A DNA stretch of 64,000 nucleotides from Streptomyces sp. NBC_01304 (GTDB lineage Bacteria; Actinomycetota; Actinomycetes; Streptomycetales; Streptomycetaceae): the NCBI RefSeq assembly GCF_035975855.1, contig NZ_CP109055.1, positions 8,742,001 to 8,806,000 on the forward strand. Reading direction: 5' to 3'. Below are positions 1-7,894 of this stretch, piece by piece. Positions within the stretch are counted from its first letter, which is position 1. Every line of letters starts with the position of its first letter. The position numbers and the translations under genes were made by a program. The notes beneath the pieces are model-generated. The model did no database searches. It was given only the letters and a program-made list of their open reading frames with translations, and was not told the DNA's origin.

Positions 1-1
1 G

Positions 2-136
2 AACAGCCCCATCGCCAAGGCCGCCTTCGGTGCCGAAGTGGTCGCGCACTACCGCAACATGGCGCGGGTCGAACTGGACGCCTTCGACGCCGCGGTGACC
101 GACTGGGAGCTCCGCCGCTCCTTCGAACGCATGTGA
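2..136 (+). CDS. Glutamine synthetase-like protein, C-terminal end (partial)
   Basis: Only the last 44 codons are in the window; the 5' part lies upstream. The visible end reads through AKAAFGAEVVAHYRNMARVE and VTDWELRRSFERM, which resembles the C-terminus of type I glutamine synthetases (GlnA family), where an HYxxxAxxE stretch precedes the final VTDWE helix. Streptomyces has GlnA paralogues acting on polyamines or ethanolamine. The aldehyde dehydrogenase and SDR immediately downstream fit the GlnA4-type gamma-glutamylethanolamide route, but that assignment rests on context and remembered synteny. The stop codon overlaps a GTG of the next gene (GTGA), so the genes are probably co-transcribed. 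Confidence 0.75.
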   Translation, partial: NSPIAKAAFGAEVVAHYRNMARVELDAFDAAVTDWELRRSFERM

Positions 137-1494
137 GGAACGCTTTGCTCAAGGTACTGAACCCGGCGACCGAGGAGGTCGTCGCGACCGTTCCCGCCGC
201 CGACGCGGGCGAGGTCGACCGGGCGGTGGCGCGGGCCGTCGCCGTCCAGGAGACCTGGGCGCGCACGGCCCCCGCCGACCGGGCCCGGCTCCTGCGCCGC
301 TTCGCCGACACGGTCGACGCCCACGTCGAGGAACTGGCCGCGCTGGAAGTCCGCGAGGCCGGACACCTCATCGGCAATGCCCGCTGGGAGGTCGGCAACG
401 TACGGGATCTCCTGCTGTACGCGGCCGGGGGAGCCGAACGCATCAACGGCGCGCAGATCCCGGTCCCGGGCGGCTGGAACGTCACCTTCCGGGAACCCCT
501 CGGCGTGGTCGGTGTGATCGCCCCCTGGAACTTCCCGATGCCCATCGCGGCCTGGGGCTTCGCGCCCGCACTCGCCGCGGGCAACGCGGTCGTCCTGAAG
601 CCGGCCGAGACGACCCCGCTCACCGCGCTCCGGCTGGCCGAACTCGCCCTGGAGGCAGGGCTTCCCGAGCATCTCTTCCAGGTCCTCCCGGGGCTCGGGA
701 GCGTCGCGGGCCGCGCCCTGGTCGACCACCCGTCCGTCGCGAAGGTCGTCTTCACCGGTTCGACCCGCACCGGGCGTGAGGTGATGGAGCGCTGCGCCGC
801 GCAGGTCAAGCCCGTCACCCTGGAGCTCGGCGGCAAGAGCCCGAACGTCGTCTTCGCCGACGCGGATCTGGTGAAGGCCGCCGACCCGTTCGCCTTCCTC
901 GACAACTCCGGGCAGGACTGCTGCGCCCGCACCCGGATCCTCGTACAGGAATCGGTGTACGAGGAGTACAGCGCGCTCCTCGCCGAGGCGGTGCGCGCGG
1001 TCGTCGTGGGCGACCCGGCGGACGAGAAGACCCAGATGGGCCCGCTCATCTCCCGCCAACAGCTCGACCGGGTACGCGAGTTCGTGCCGGACGACGCCCC
1101 CGCCATCCGGGGCGAAGCCCCGGACGGACCCGGCTTCTGGTTCCCGCCGACCGTGCTCACCGGCGAGGCGCCGGACAGCCCCGCGGCGGTCGAGGAGATC
1201 TTCGGCCCGGTCGCGGTGCTGCTGCCCTTCCGGGACGAGGAGGACGCGGTACGCCTGGCCAACGCGACCCCGTACGGCCTCTCGGGCTCCATCTGGACCC
1301 GTGACGTCGGCCGTGCGCTGCGCGTCTCGGGTGCGGTGGCGGCGGGCAACCTGTCCGTCAACTCGCACTCCAGCGTGCGCTATTGGACCCCCTTCGGCGG
1401 CTACAAGCAGTCGGGTCTGGGCCGTGAGCTCGGCCCCGACGCCCTCGCCGCCTTCACCGAAACCAAGAACGTCTTCATCAGCACGGAGGCCTGA
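133..1494 (+). CDS. Aldehyde dehydrogenase family protein
   Basis: NAD(P)-dependent aldehyde dehydrogenase of about 450 residues, the usual length of the superfamily. The cofactor/active-site Asn motif PWNFPM, the general-base Glu in LELGGKSP (about residue 231) and the catalytic Cys in GQDCCARTR (about residue 263) are all present. The NPATEEVVATVP start is typical of the family. Two starts are possible. GTG at 133 overlaps the preceding stop but has no good ribosome site. TTG at 145 has GAGGA a few bases upstream and may be the true start. Lying between a GlnA-like gene and an SDR, it probably oxidises an aldehyde from a gamma-glutamylated amine; the substrate is inferred from neighbours only. 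Confidence 0.9.
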   Translation: MRNALLKVLNPATEEVVATVPAADAGEVDRAVARAVAVQETWARTAPADRARLLRRFADTVDAHVEELAALEVREAGHLIGNARWEVGNVRDLLLYAAGGAERINGAQIPVPGGWNVTFREPLGVVGVIAPWNFPMPIAAWGFAPALAAGNAVVLKPAETTPLTALRLAELALEAGLPEHLFQVLPGLGSVAGRALVDHPSVAKVVFTGSTRTGREVMERCAAQVKPVTLELGGKSPNVVFADADLVKAADPFAFLDNSGQDCCARTRILVQESVYEEYSALLAEAVRAVVVGDPADEKTQMGPLISRQQLDRVREFVPDDAPAIRGEAPDGPGFWFPPTVLTGEAPDSPAAVEEIFGPVAVLLPFRDEEDAVRLANATPYGLSGSIWTRDVGRALRVSGAVAAGNLSVNSHSSVRYWTPFGGYKQSGLGRELGPDALAAFTETKNVFISTEA

Positions 1495-1501
1495 GCCAGT
1501 C

Positions 1502-2284
1502 ATGACCGAACAGAACGTTTGCCGCCGCCTCGTCGGCCGCACCGCCGTCATCACCGGAGCCGGCAGCGGCATCGGCCTGGCCACCGCGCGACGCCTCGCC
1601 TCCGAGGGCGCGAACGTCGTCTGCGGCGACATCGACGACACCGCGGGCAAGGCGGCCGCGGAGGAGGTCGGCGGCACCTTCGTGAAGGTCGACGTCACCG
1701 ACCAGGAGCAGGTCGAGGCGCTCTTCAAGACCGCGTACGACACCTACGGCAGCGTCGACATCGCCTTCAACAACGCGGGCATCTCGCCGCCCGACGACGA
1801 CTCCATCCTGGAGACGGGCCTGGAGGCGTGGAAGCGCGTCCAGGAGGTCAACCTCACGTCTGTGTACCTGTGCTGCAAGGCGGCCATCCCCTACATGCGC
1901 TCGCAGGGGCGGGGCTCCATCATCAACACGGCGTCGTTCGTGGCGCGGATGGGTGCGGCGACCTCTCAGATCTCGTACACGGCGTCCAAGGGCGGGGTGC
2001 TCGCGATGTCGCGTGAGCTGGGCGTGCAGTTCGCCCGCGAGGGCATCCGGGTCAACGCGTTGTGCCCGGGGCCGGTCAACACCCCGCTCCTGCAGGAACT
2101 CTTCGCGAAGGACCCTGAGCGTGCCGCTCGGCGCCTGGTCCACATTCCGGTCGGACGGTTCGCCGAGGCGGACGAGATCGCCGCTGCCGTAGCTTTCCTG
2201 GCGAGCGACGACTCCTCGTTCGTGAATGCGACGGACTTCCTGGTGGACGGCGGCATCGCGGGCGCGTACGTCACGCCGGTCTAG
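1502..2284 (+). CDS. SDR family oxidoreductase
   Basis: Short-chain dehydrogenase/reductase of 260 residues, typical for classical SDRs. The cofactor motif TGAGSGIG is near the N-terminus, the NNAG motif follows, and the catalytic pair is YTASK (Tyr about 159, Lys about 163) after the Ser-containing strand IINTAS. The C-terminus VDGGIAGAYVTPV is the usual SDR end. I placed the start at ATG 1502, which gives the normal spacing to the glycine motif; the frame stays open upstream inside the preceding gene. It follows the aldehyde dehydrogenase by 7 bp and probably shares its transcript. Substrate unknown; catabolism of an amine-derived alcohol or keto compound is an inference. Confidence 0.9.
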   Translation: MTEQNVCRRLVGRTAVITGAGSGIGLATARRLASEGANVVCGDIDDTAGKAAAEEVGGTFVKVDVTDQEQVEALFKTAYDTYGSVDIAFNNAGISPPDDDSILETGLEAWKRVQEVNLTSVYLCCKAAIPYMRSQGRGSIINTASFVARMGAATSQISYTASKGGVLAMSRELGVQFAREGIRVNALCPGPVNTPLLQELFAKDPERAARRLVHIPVGRFAEADEIAAAVAFLASDDSSFVNATDFLVDGGIAGAYVTPV

Positions 2285-2295
2285 GTCCATTCATT

Positions 2296-2466
2296 CCCCA
2301 CCCCGCCCCTTCCCGAAAGGCTGCCGCCGGCTTCAACGACGGTCACTGATGTCCTCAAACGCCGGACGGGCTGATTCATGGCTGATGAATCAGCCCGTCC
2401 GGCGTTTGAGGACACCGCCCGCAGGGCGGAAGGCGGCGCAGCCTTACGGGAAGGGGCGGGGTGGGG
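2296..2466. repeat. Nested palindromic repeat element, likely terminator
   Basis: The gap between the SDR and HAD genes is almost wholly one nested inverted repeat. The outer arms (2296-2315 and 2447-2466) are a 20-bp perfect pair based on CCCCACCCCGCCCCTTCCCG. The inner hairpin has a perfect 29-bp stem (2351-2379 with 2385-2413) and a 5-nt loop. The first 24 bases of that stem recur at 19651-19674, and the outer arm type recurs at 51654-51754. Such elements are scattered between Streptomyces genes. It probably ends the upstream transcript. Confidence 0.85.
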
Positions 2467-2488
2467 GACAAATCATTAGGAGAACCCC

Positions 2489-3754
2489 ATGAGACCCAAG
2501 CGTTACTGGCTCGCCGCAGCCACCGCGCTCGCCTTCGCCGCAGGCATCCTCGCCACGGCCCAGGCAGCCGACGCCAAGCCGGACGACCCGTGCCCCACAC
2601 TCACCATCGACCAGGGCTGGTACGGCAAGAACAAGGCCCAACTCGACGAGCTGATAGCCGAGTACGGCAAGTGCGGCAAGACCCCGCGCAAGGGCGGCAA
2701 GCCCGTGGCCGTCTTCGACTGGGACAACACCGTCATCAAGAATGACGTCGGCGACGCCACGATGTACTGGCTGCTCCGCAACGACAAGCTCCGCACCCCA
2801 CCCGCAGGCGACTGGAAGCGCACCAGCCGCTACCTCACCGCGGAAGCCGCCGACGCCCTGGGCAAGGCCTGTGCCCAGGCCGCACGCACCCTGCCCACCA
2901 GCACGGACGTGCCCTGCGCCGACGAAATCCTCGCCGTCTACGCCGAAGGCGAGACCACCACCGGCGAGACGGCCTTCGCAGGCTTCGACCACCGCCGCAT
3001 GGAGCCCCAGTACGCCTGGCTCGCCCAGCTCCTGCAGGGCTGGACCCCGACGCAGGTCAAGGGATTCGCGGCACAGGCCAGGCAAGAGAACCTGGCCGCC
3101 CCGATCGGCGCGGAGCAGCAGGTCGGCACCGGCAAGGTGACCGGCTGGGTGCGCTACTACGACCAACAGCGCGACCTCATCCGTACGTTGAAGAAGGCCG
3201 GCTTCGACGTATGGATCGCCTCCGCCTCGCCCGAGCCCGTCGTCGACGTCTGGGCGCGCGGCGTCGGCATCAAGGCCTCGCACGCCATCGGCATCCGCAA
3301 CGTCACCGCGCACGGCCGGCTCACCGAGCACCTCCAGGGCTGCGGCACGGTCGAGGACGGCGACGACGCGATGATCACGTACATCGACGGGAAGCGTTGC
3401 TGGATCAACCAGGAGATCTTCGGAGTCGAGGGGCCCGCCGCCGAGAAGCTCCAACCCGCAGGCAAACGACAGGTGTTCGCGGCCGGCGACTCCGACACCG
3501 ACATCACCTTCCTACGCGATGCCACCGCCCTGCGCCTTGTCCTGAACCGCAACAAGAACGAGCTGATGTGCCGCGCGTACGACAACAGCGACGGCCGCTG
3601 GATCGTCAACCCGATGTTCCTCCAGCCGAAGAAGCAGAAGGCCGACCCGTACCCGTGCGCCAGCACCGGGTACACCGAGCCCGACGGCACCGCGGCGCCG
3701 GTCCGGCGCGCTGACGGCAGCGTGGTGCCCGACCAGCGGGACTCGGTGTACTGA
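2489..3754 (+). CDS. Secreted HAD-superfamily phosphatase
   Basis: 421 residues starting at ATG 2489, behind a clear AGGAG ribosome site. The N-terminus has a Sec-type signal peptide (basic RPKR, hydrophobic segment, likely cleavage after an Ala near residue 27). The HAD core has motif I FDWDNTVIKND (nucleophile Asp77, second Asp79), motif II WIASASPEP and motif IV GDSDTDITFL. These are the catalytic and metal-binding residues of HAD phosphatases, with a large insert between motifs I and II. Export implies hydrolysis of an extracellular phosphate ester. A role in phosphate scavenging or a phosphorylcholine-phosphatase-like activity is possible but not shown by the sequence. It stands alone after the palindromic element. 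Confidence 0.85.
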   Translation: MRPKRYWLAAATALAFAAGILATAQAADAKPDDPCPTLTIDQGWYGKNKAQLDELIAEYGKCGKTPRKGGKPVAVFDWDNTVIKNDVGDATMYWLLRNDKLRTPPAGDWKRTSRYLTAEAADALGKACAQAARTLPTSTDVPCADEILAVYAEGETTTGETAFAGFDHRRMEPQYAWLAQLLQGWTPTQVKGFAAQARQENLAAPIGAEQQVGTGKVTGWVRYYDQQRDLIRTLKKAGFDVWIASASPEPVVDVWARGVGIKASHAIGIRNVTAHGRLTEHLQGCGTVEDGDDAMITYIDGKRCWINQEIFGVEGPAAEKLQPAGKRQVFAAGDSDTDITFLRDATALRLVLNRNKNELMCRAYDNSDGRWIVNPMFLQPKKQKADPYPCASTGYTEPDGTAAPVRRADGSVVPDQRDSVY

Positions 3755-3782
3755 GCCGAATGCGACCGCCTAGGGTGGCCCG

Positions 3783-4676
3783 ATGAGCATGTCGACCCCA
3801 CCCGGCTGGTACCCGGACCCGTCGGTGCCGTCCCTCGAACGCTGGTGGGACGGCACCACGTGGACCGAGCACAGCCGGTCCCCGCAGCAGGCCCAGGCGC
3901 AGGCGCCGCAGCACTACCCGCAGCCCGCGCCCGCCGGGCCCGTCGAGCCGGGCGGCTCCCGCGGCCTGGCGAAGGTCCTCGCGCCCGCCGTGGCGGGGGT
4001 CGTCCTGGTCGCGGCGATCGTCACGGGCGTCGTCGTCCTCGGCAAGGACGGCGGCGGCACCGGCCCCGAGGCAGGCGGGGAGAGCAGCAGCACGTCGGCC
4101 GGGCCGTCGACTTCGGCCTCGCCGTCCGCGTCCGAGGACGCCAAGCCGCAGGGCGACCCCAAGGTCCTGGACGACCAGCTCAACGGCATCACCCTGCCCA
4201 TCCCCGACGGTTGGGGCGAGCCCGAGCTGAAGGTGGGCAAGGAGCTGGCCATGACCGTCGACGGCTACTACGACTGCCCCGGCGAGGGCTCGTTCTGCTA
4301 CCGCGGCACGGTCACCACGCGCACCGCCACCGAGAGCGACGGCGACACCGCGAAGGAGGTCGCCGAGACGGACATCTCCAAGGCCGCGGGCGAGGCGTTC
4401 GACCGTGACTACATCGGCCGCAGGCCCTTCAACGGCATGAAGTCGCACAAGCAGGTCGACGCCGGCCCGGTCAAGGTGGCGGGCACCTCCGGGTATTTCG
4501 TGCGCTGGCAGGTCAAGACGGCGGACGGGCCCGGCGGTTACGCCCAGTCCCTGGCCTTCCCGTCGCCGCAGGGCAGCACCATGGTCGTGGTGCGCTTCGC
4601 CTTCGACGCCGGTCCGGACGGGCCGCCGCTCGACAAGATGGACGAGATCACGGCGGGCATCAAGGCGAGCCGCTGA
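3783..4676 (+). CDS. DUF2510 domain-containing membrane protein
   Basis: 297 residues. Residues 1-30 carry the DUF2510 signature (PPGWYPDP, RWWDG, WTEHS), an actinobacterial domain with conserved tryptophans near the cytoplasmic N-terminus. A Pro/Gln/Ala-rich linker leads to one transmembrane segment at about residues 58-84. After it come a Ser/Thr/Gly-rich spacer and a C-terminal domain of about 175 residues, predicted outside the membrane, with two Cys residues (YDCPGEGSFCY) that could form a disulfide. No catalytic motif is visible. The start at ATG 3783 has AGGGTGG upstream; ATG 3789 is an alternative. It is convergent with the PLP enzyme gene, with a long palindrome between them. Confidence 0.8.
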   Translation: MSMSTPPGWYPDPSVPSLERWWDGTTWTEHSRSPQQAQAQAPQHYPQPAPAGPVEPGGSRGLAKVLAPAVAGVVLVAAIVTGVVVLGKDGGGTGPEAGGESSSTSAGPSTSASPSASEDAKPQGDPKVLDDQLNGITLPIPDGWGEPELKVGKELAMTVDGYYDCPGEGSFCYRGTVTTRTATESDGDTAKEVAETDISKAAGEAFDRDYIGRRPFNGMKSHKQVDAGPVKVAGTSGYFVRWQVKTADGPGGYAQSLAFPSPQGSTMVVVRFAFDAGPDGPPLDKMDEITAGIKASR

Positions 4677-4697
4677 GGCTCGCCACAGCCCGTAGGG

Positions 4698-4866
4698 CTA
4701 GGGCCTGTCCGGCGGATCTTCGCGGGCCCACGACGCCTGGCACGCACTCTCGCCGCACGCCCGAATCACCCAAGTACGTCCAGTACGAGGGCGATCCGGG
4801 CGCACGCCGAGAGCACGCACCAGACGCCGCGGGCTCTTCCGCGAAGATCCGCCGGACACGCCCTAG
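4698..4866 (-). repeat. 169-bp imperfect palindrome between convergent genes
   Basis: Outer arms 4698-4725 and 4839-4866 pair over 28 bp with one mismatch. Inner arms 4726-4770 and 4790-4834 also pair, around a centre containing two GTAC copies, with a 4-nt bulge (4835-4838). Nearly all inner mismatches are A-C or C-A on the + strand, so they become U-G or G-U in RNA from the - strand, where a near-continuous hairpin can form. The right arm ends in CTAG, which supplies the stop codon of the - strand gene at 4863. I recall similar sequences between genes of other Streptomyces. Function unknown; a terminator or stabilising hairpin for the - strand transcript is likely. Confidence 0.8.
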
Positions 4867-6065
4867 AGGAACGTGCGCCCTTCGCCGCGATACGTGGGCA
4901 CGGTCGCCGTCACCCGGTCGCCCTCGATGAGCTGCAGGGTGTCGAACCGCTCGCACATCTCGCCGGCCTTCGCGTGCCGGAACCACACCTTGTCGCCGAG
5001 CAGCAGATCGTCGGCGGGCGCGCCGAGCAGCGGGGTCTGCACCTCGCCGGGGCCCTCCTGCGGGTCGTACGCGAGTCCCTCGGGCAGATACGGCACCGGC
5101 AGCCGGTCCGGTCCCGCCGCCCCCGACGCGGGGTAGCCGCCGCCGAGCACCGTCACCACGCCGACGCCCGGCCTGCGCACCACCGGCTGGGCGAAGAGGG
5201 CCGCCGGACGGCCGCTGAACGACGTGTAGTTGTCGAAGAGGCGCGGCAGGTACAGGCCGGAGCCGGCCGCGATCTCGGTGACCGCGTCCTCGGCGGCAGT
5301 GTGCTGCACACTGCCCGTGCCGCCGCCGTTGACGAACTCGAGGTCCGGCGCGACCGCCCGTACCGCGCGCACCACCTCGGCCCGGCGCGCGGCCAGTTCA
5401 CGGCGGGCCGCGGACTGCATCAGGCGGATCGCGCGCGAGCGCACCGGACGTCCCGCGAGGGCGTCGCCGACACCGGCCACGTGACCCTCGTACGCCATGA
5501 TCCCCACGAGCCGGAAGCCGGGCCTGCGCGCCACCGAGCGCGCCAGGTCCGCGACTTGGGCGGGAGAGTGCAGCGGCGAACGGCGCGCCCCGATGCGGAT
5601 GCGCCCGCCGAGCAGCTTCAGCGCGGTGTCCAGCTCCAGGCAGACCCGGACCTCCTCGCGGCCGCCGTCCCGGGCGTCGTCGATGAGCTGGAGCTGCGCC
5701 GGGTCGTCGACCATCACGGTCACCGCGGCGGCGAGCTTGGGGTCGGCGGTCAGCTCGGCGAAACCGGCACGGTCCGCGGACGGGTAGGCGAGCAGGACGT
5801 CCTCGAAGCCCGAGCGGGCCAGCCACAGCGACTCGTCCAGCGTGAACGACATGATGCCCGCGAACCCGTCGCGCGCCAGGACCCGTTCGAGCAGCGCCCG
5901 GCAGCGTACGGACTTCGACGCCACCCGGATCGGCTTCCCGGCGGACCGGCGGACGAGATCGTCGGCGTTCGCGTCGAAGGCGTCGAGATCGACGATCGCG
6001 ACGGGCGCGTCGAGGTGGGCGGTGGCCCGGTCGTAGCGGGCGCGGTCGGCTGCTCGGGCTGTCAT
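4863..6065 (-). CDS. PLP-dependent amino acid deaminase/aldolase (alanine racemase fold, D-threonine aldolase-like)
   Basis: 400 residues from ATG at 6065. The N-terminal domain is a fold-type III PLP barrel. It has the cofactor lysine in RVASKSVRC (about residue 47) and the AIVDLDAFDANADDL opening typical of the alanine racemase N-terminal family. The C-terminal part (DKVWFRHAKAGEMCERF) matches the D-threonine aldolase/D-serine dehydratase-like metal-binding domain. Likely substrates are D-threonine or another D-3-hydroxyamino acid. The frame stays open upstream of 6065, but that region is promoter DNA shared with the divergent gene at 6272. Its stop lies in the arm of the palindrome. Confidence 0.82.
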   Translation of the reverse strand: MTARAADRARYDRATAHLDAPVAIVDLDAFDANADDLVRRSAGKPIRVASKSVRCRALLERVLARDGFAGIMSFTLDESLWLARSGFEDVLLAYPSADRAGFAELTADPKLAAAVTVMVDDPAQLQLIDDARDGGREEVRVCLELDTALKLLGGRIRIGARRSPLHSPAQVADLARSVARRPGFRLVGIMAYEGHVAGVGDALAGRPVRSRAIRLMQSAARRELAARRAEVVRAVRAVAPDLEFVNGGGTGSVQHTAAEDAVTEIAAGSGLYLPRLFDNYTSFSGRPAALFAQPVVRRPGVGVVTVLGGGYPASGAAGPDRLPVPYLPEGLAYDPQEGPGEVQTPLLGAPADDLLLGDKVWFRHAKAGEMCERFDTLQLIEGDRVTATVPTYRGEGRTFL

Positions 6066-6271
6066 GGCCGAAGCCTGCCAGACGCGATTACCCAAGGGTA
6101 GGGGGATGATCCGGACAGATCGCCCGACGGTGCGGGACTGGTTCCCGTCCGACCTGCACAAGCCCGTAGAGTGACGCGCACGCAAGGAAGGAACGGGCCT
6201 GTCCGCAAAGGTGATCGCGAAGCCGTCGCGCGAGGCCCGTGGTACGGAGCAGGCTCAGGAACGGGGGGTGG

Positions 6272-7894
6272 ATGAGCACCGAAGCGCAGCGCGCATCCGT
6301 TCCGCCGCGTCCCTCCGCACCGCCTCCGCCGAACCCCGCCTCGCGCCTGCCGGACGAGCCGCCCGTACCGTCCGCCGAGCCCGCCGGGGCGAGCGCCGGT
6401 GTCCTGGAGGGTGAGCTGCCGCCCGAGGCGTCGCCACTTCCGCCCCGCGTGCCGCCGCGGCCTACGAGCCCGCCGACGCAGACCGGCCTGAAGGTCCCAG
6501 GAGCAGGAGCAGGAGCAGGAGCAGTTCCGGTTCGTCCCGCTCCGCCCGCCCAGGGGAGGACAGGGGCGCACCCGATGCCCCCCGCCCGGCCCGCGCCGCA
6601 GCAGCGCAGCGCGCCGGTCCCGCCCAGCCGTTCCGCCCCGGGCCGGGAGCCCGGTCCAGCCACCCCGGGCCGGCACGCCCAGCCGCGCGGCCCCCGGCCC
6701 GGCACCTCGCCCGACGCCCGGCCGTCGAGAGCGCCCCGGACTCCGCCCGCCGGCAACGCACCGGCCCACGGCACCCCGCCCCGGCCCGCGACGCCGCCGC
6801 GCATGCCGGACGCCCCACCTGCGCAGACGGACACCGGAACCCCGCCGCAGGGCGCGGGCCTGCCCGGCGAGGCGCCCGCCGAGACCACCACGCGGCTGCG
6901 GCCCGTCCCGCCCGCGCCCGGTGCGCGGACCACCCTCGGCAGCGGCCTCGGAGCCCTCCCGCCGGAGACCCCGCCGCGTCCGCTCCGGGTACCCCCGCCG
7001 GCCAGGCCCGCGCCCACCCGGCGCCGTGCCGTGGGCGCGGTCGATCTCACGCCGCGGCCGGGCGCCGGCAAGCCGATCGTGTTCGGGCGACCCCTGACGT
7101 TCGACGACAGCACGACCCAGCTGCGCCCCGTCGGTCCGCGTACCAGACCCCGCATCGCGGCGGTCGCCGCCTGCGTCGTCCTCGGTCTCGGCCTCATCAG
7201 CGGTGCGGTGACCGGGAGTTGGCTCACCGGCGACGCCGACGACCCGGCCAACGCCAGGTCCGTCTTCCAGACGGCGGGCGGCAGTTGGCACAACGAACCC
7301 GTCGACACCCTCTTCCCGCCCGTCATCAAGGGCGATCGGGCCGGACCCGGCGGCGCAGACCGGCAGTGGACACGCATCGCCGTCGCCCCCGACAGCGGCT
7401 GCACCGACGTCTTCGACCCCTTGCTGCGCAAGGCACTTCGCCCGGTCGGCTGCCAACGCGTCCTGCGCGCCACCTACACGGACGCCACCCGCAGCCATGT
7501 CACCACCGTCGGCCTGCTGTTCACCAGCGCGGACGCCGAGTCCATGGGCGCGCTGCGCACCCGCTTCGCCGAGGACGGCCTGGACAAGCGCGACGACCTG
7601 ATGCCCCGGACGTACGCCGCCAAGGGCACCGTCGCCGAACACTTCGGGAACAAGCAGCGCGCGTCCTGGTCCGTGTCCGTCCTCACGGACGCGCCCGTCG
7701 TCGTCTTCGCGGTCTCCGGCTTCGCCGACGGCCGCACCGTGGACGAGCCGGAGCCCGCCGCGCAGGCCATGGTCACGGGCGCCACCAGCGCCGCCGCCCA
7801 GTCGGGCCTCGGCCACGAGGCCCAGGGCCTGGCCGACCAGGTGGAGCGCAAGCTGCGCAAGAGTGCGACGGCGGCGTCGAAGGAGTCCTCATGA
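6272..7894 (+). CDS. Proline-rich single-pass membrane protein, coupled to a mycosin-like protease
   Basis: 540 residues from ATG 6272, preceded by an AGGAAC/GGGGTGG stretch. Residues 1 to about 285 are low-complexity and Pro/Ala/Arg/Gly-rich, predicted cytoplasmic and disordered. They include four GGA GCA codon pairs in tandem (bases 6500-6523). One transmembrane helix follows (RIAAVAACVVLGLGLISGA, about residues 291-309), then an external domain of about 220 residues with two Cys and no recognised catalytic motif. The gene overlaps the following serine protease gene by ATGA, so translation is coupled and the products probably work together, as partner, substrate or regulator. The family is not known to me. 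Confidence 0.75.
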   Translation: MSTEAQRASVPPRPSAPPPPNPASRLPDEPPVPSAEPAGASAGVLEGELPPEASPLPPRVPPRPTSPPTQTGLKVPGAGAGAGAVPVRPAPPAQGRTGAHPMPPARPAPQQRSAPVPPSRSAPGREPGPATPGRHAQPRGPRPGTSPDARPSRAPRTPPAGNAPAHGTPPRPATPPRMPDAPPAQTDTGTPPQGAGLPGEAPAETTTRLRPVPPAPGARTTLGSGLGALPPETPPRPLRVPPPARPAPTRRRAVGAVDLTPRPGAGKPIVFGRPLTFDDSTTQLRPVGPRTRPRIAAVAACVVLGLGLISGAVTGSWLTGDADDPANARSVFQTAGGSWHNEPVDTLFPPVIKGDRAGPGGADRQWTRIAVAPDSGCTDVFDPLLRKALRPVGCQRVLRATYTDATRSHVTTVGLLFTSADAESMGALRTRFAEDGLDKRDDLMPRTYAAKGTVAEHFGNKQRASWSVSVLTDAPVVVFAVSGFADGRTVDEPEPAAQAMVTGATSAAAQSGLGHEAQGLADQVERKLRKSATAASKESS

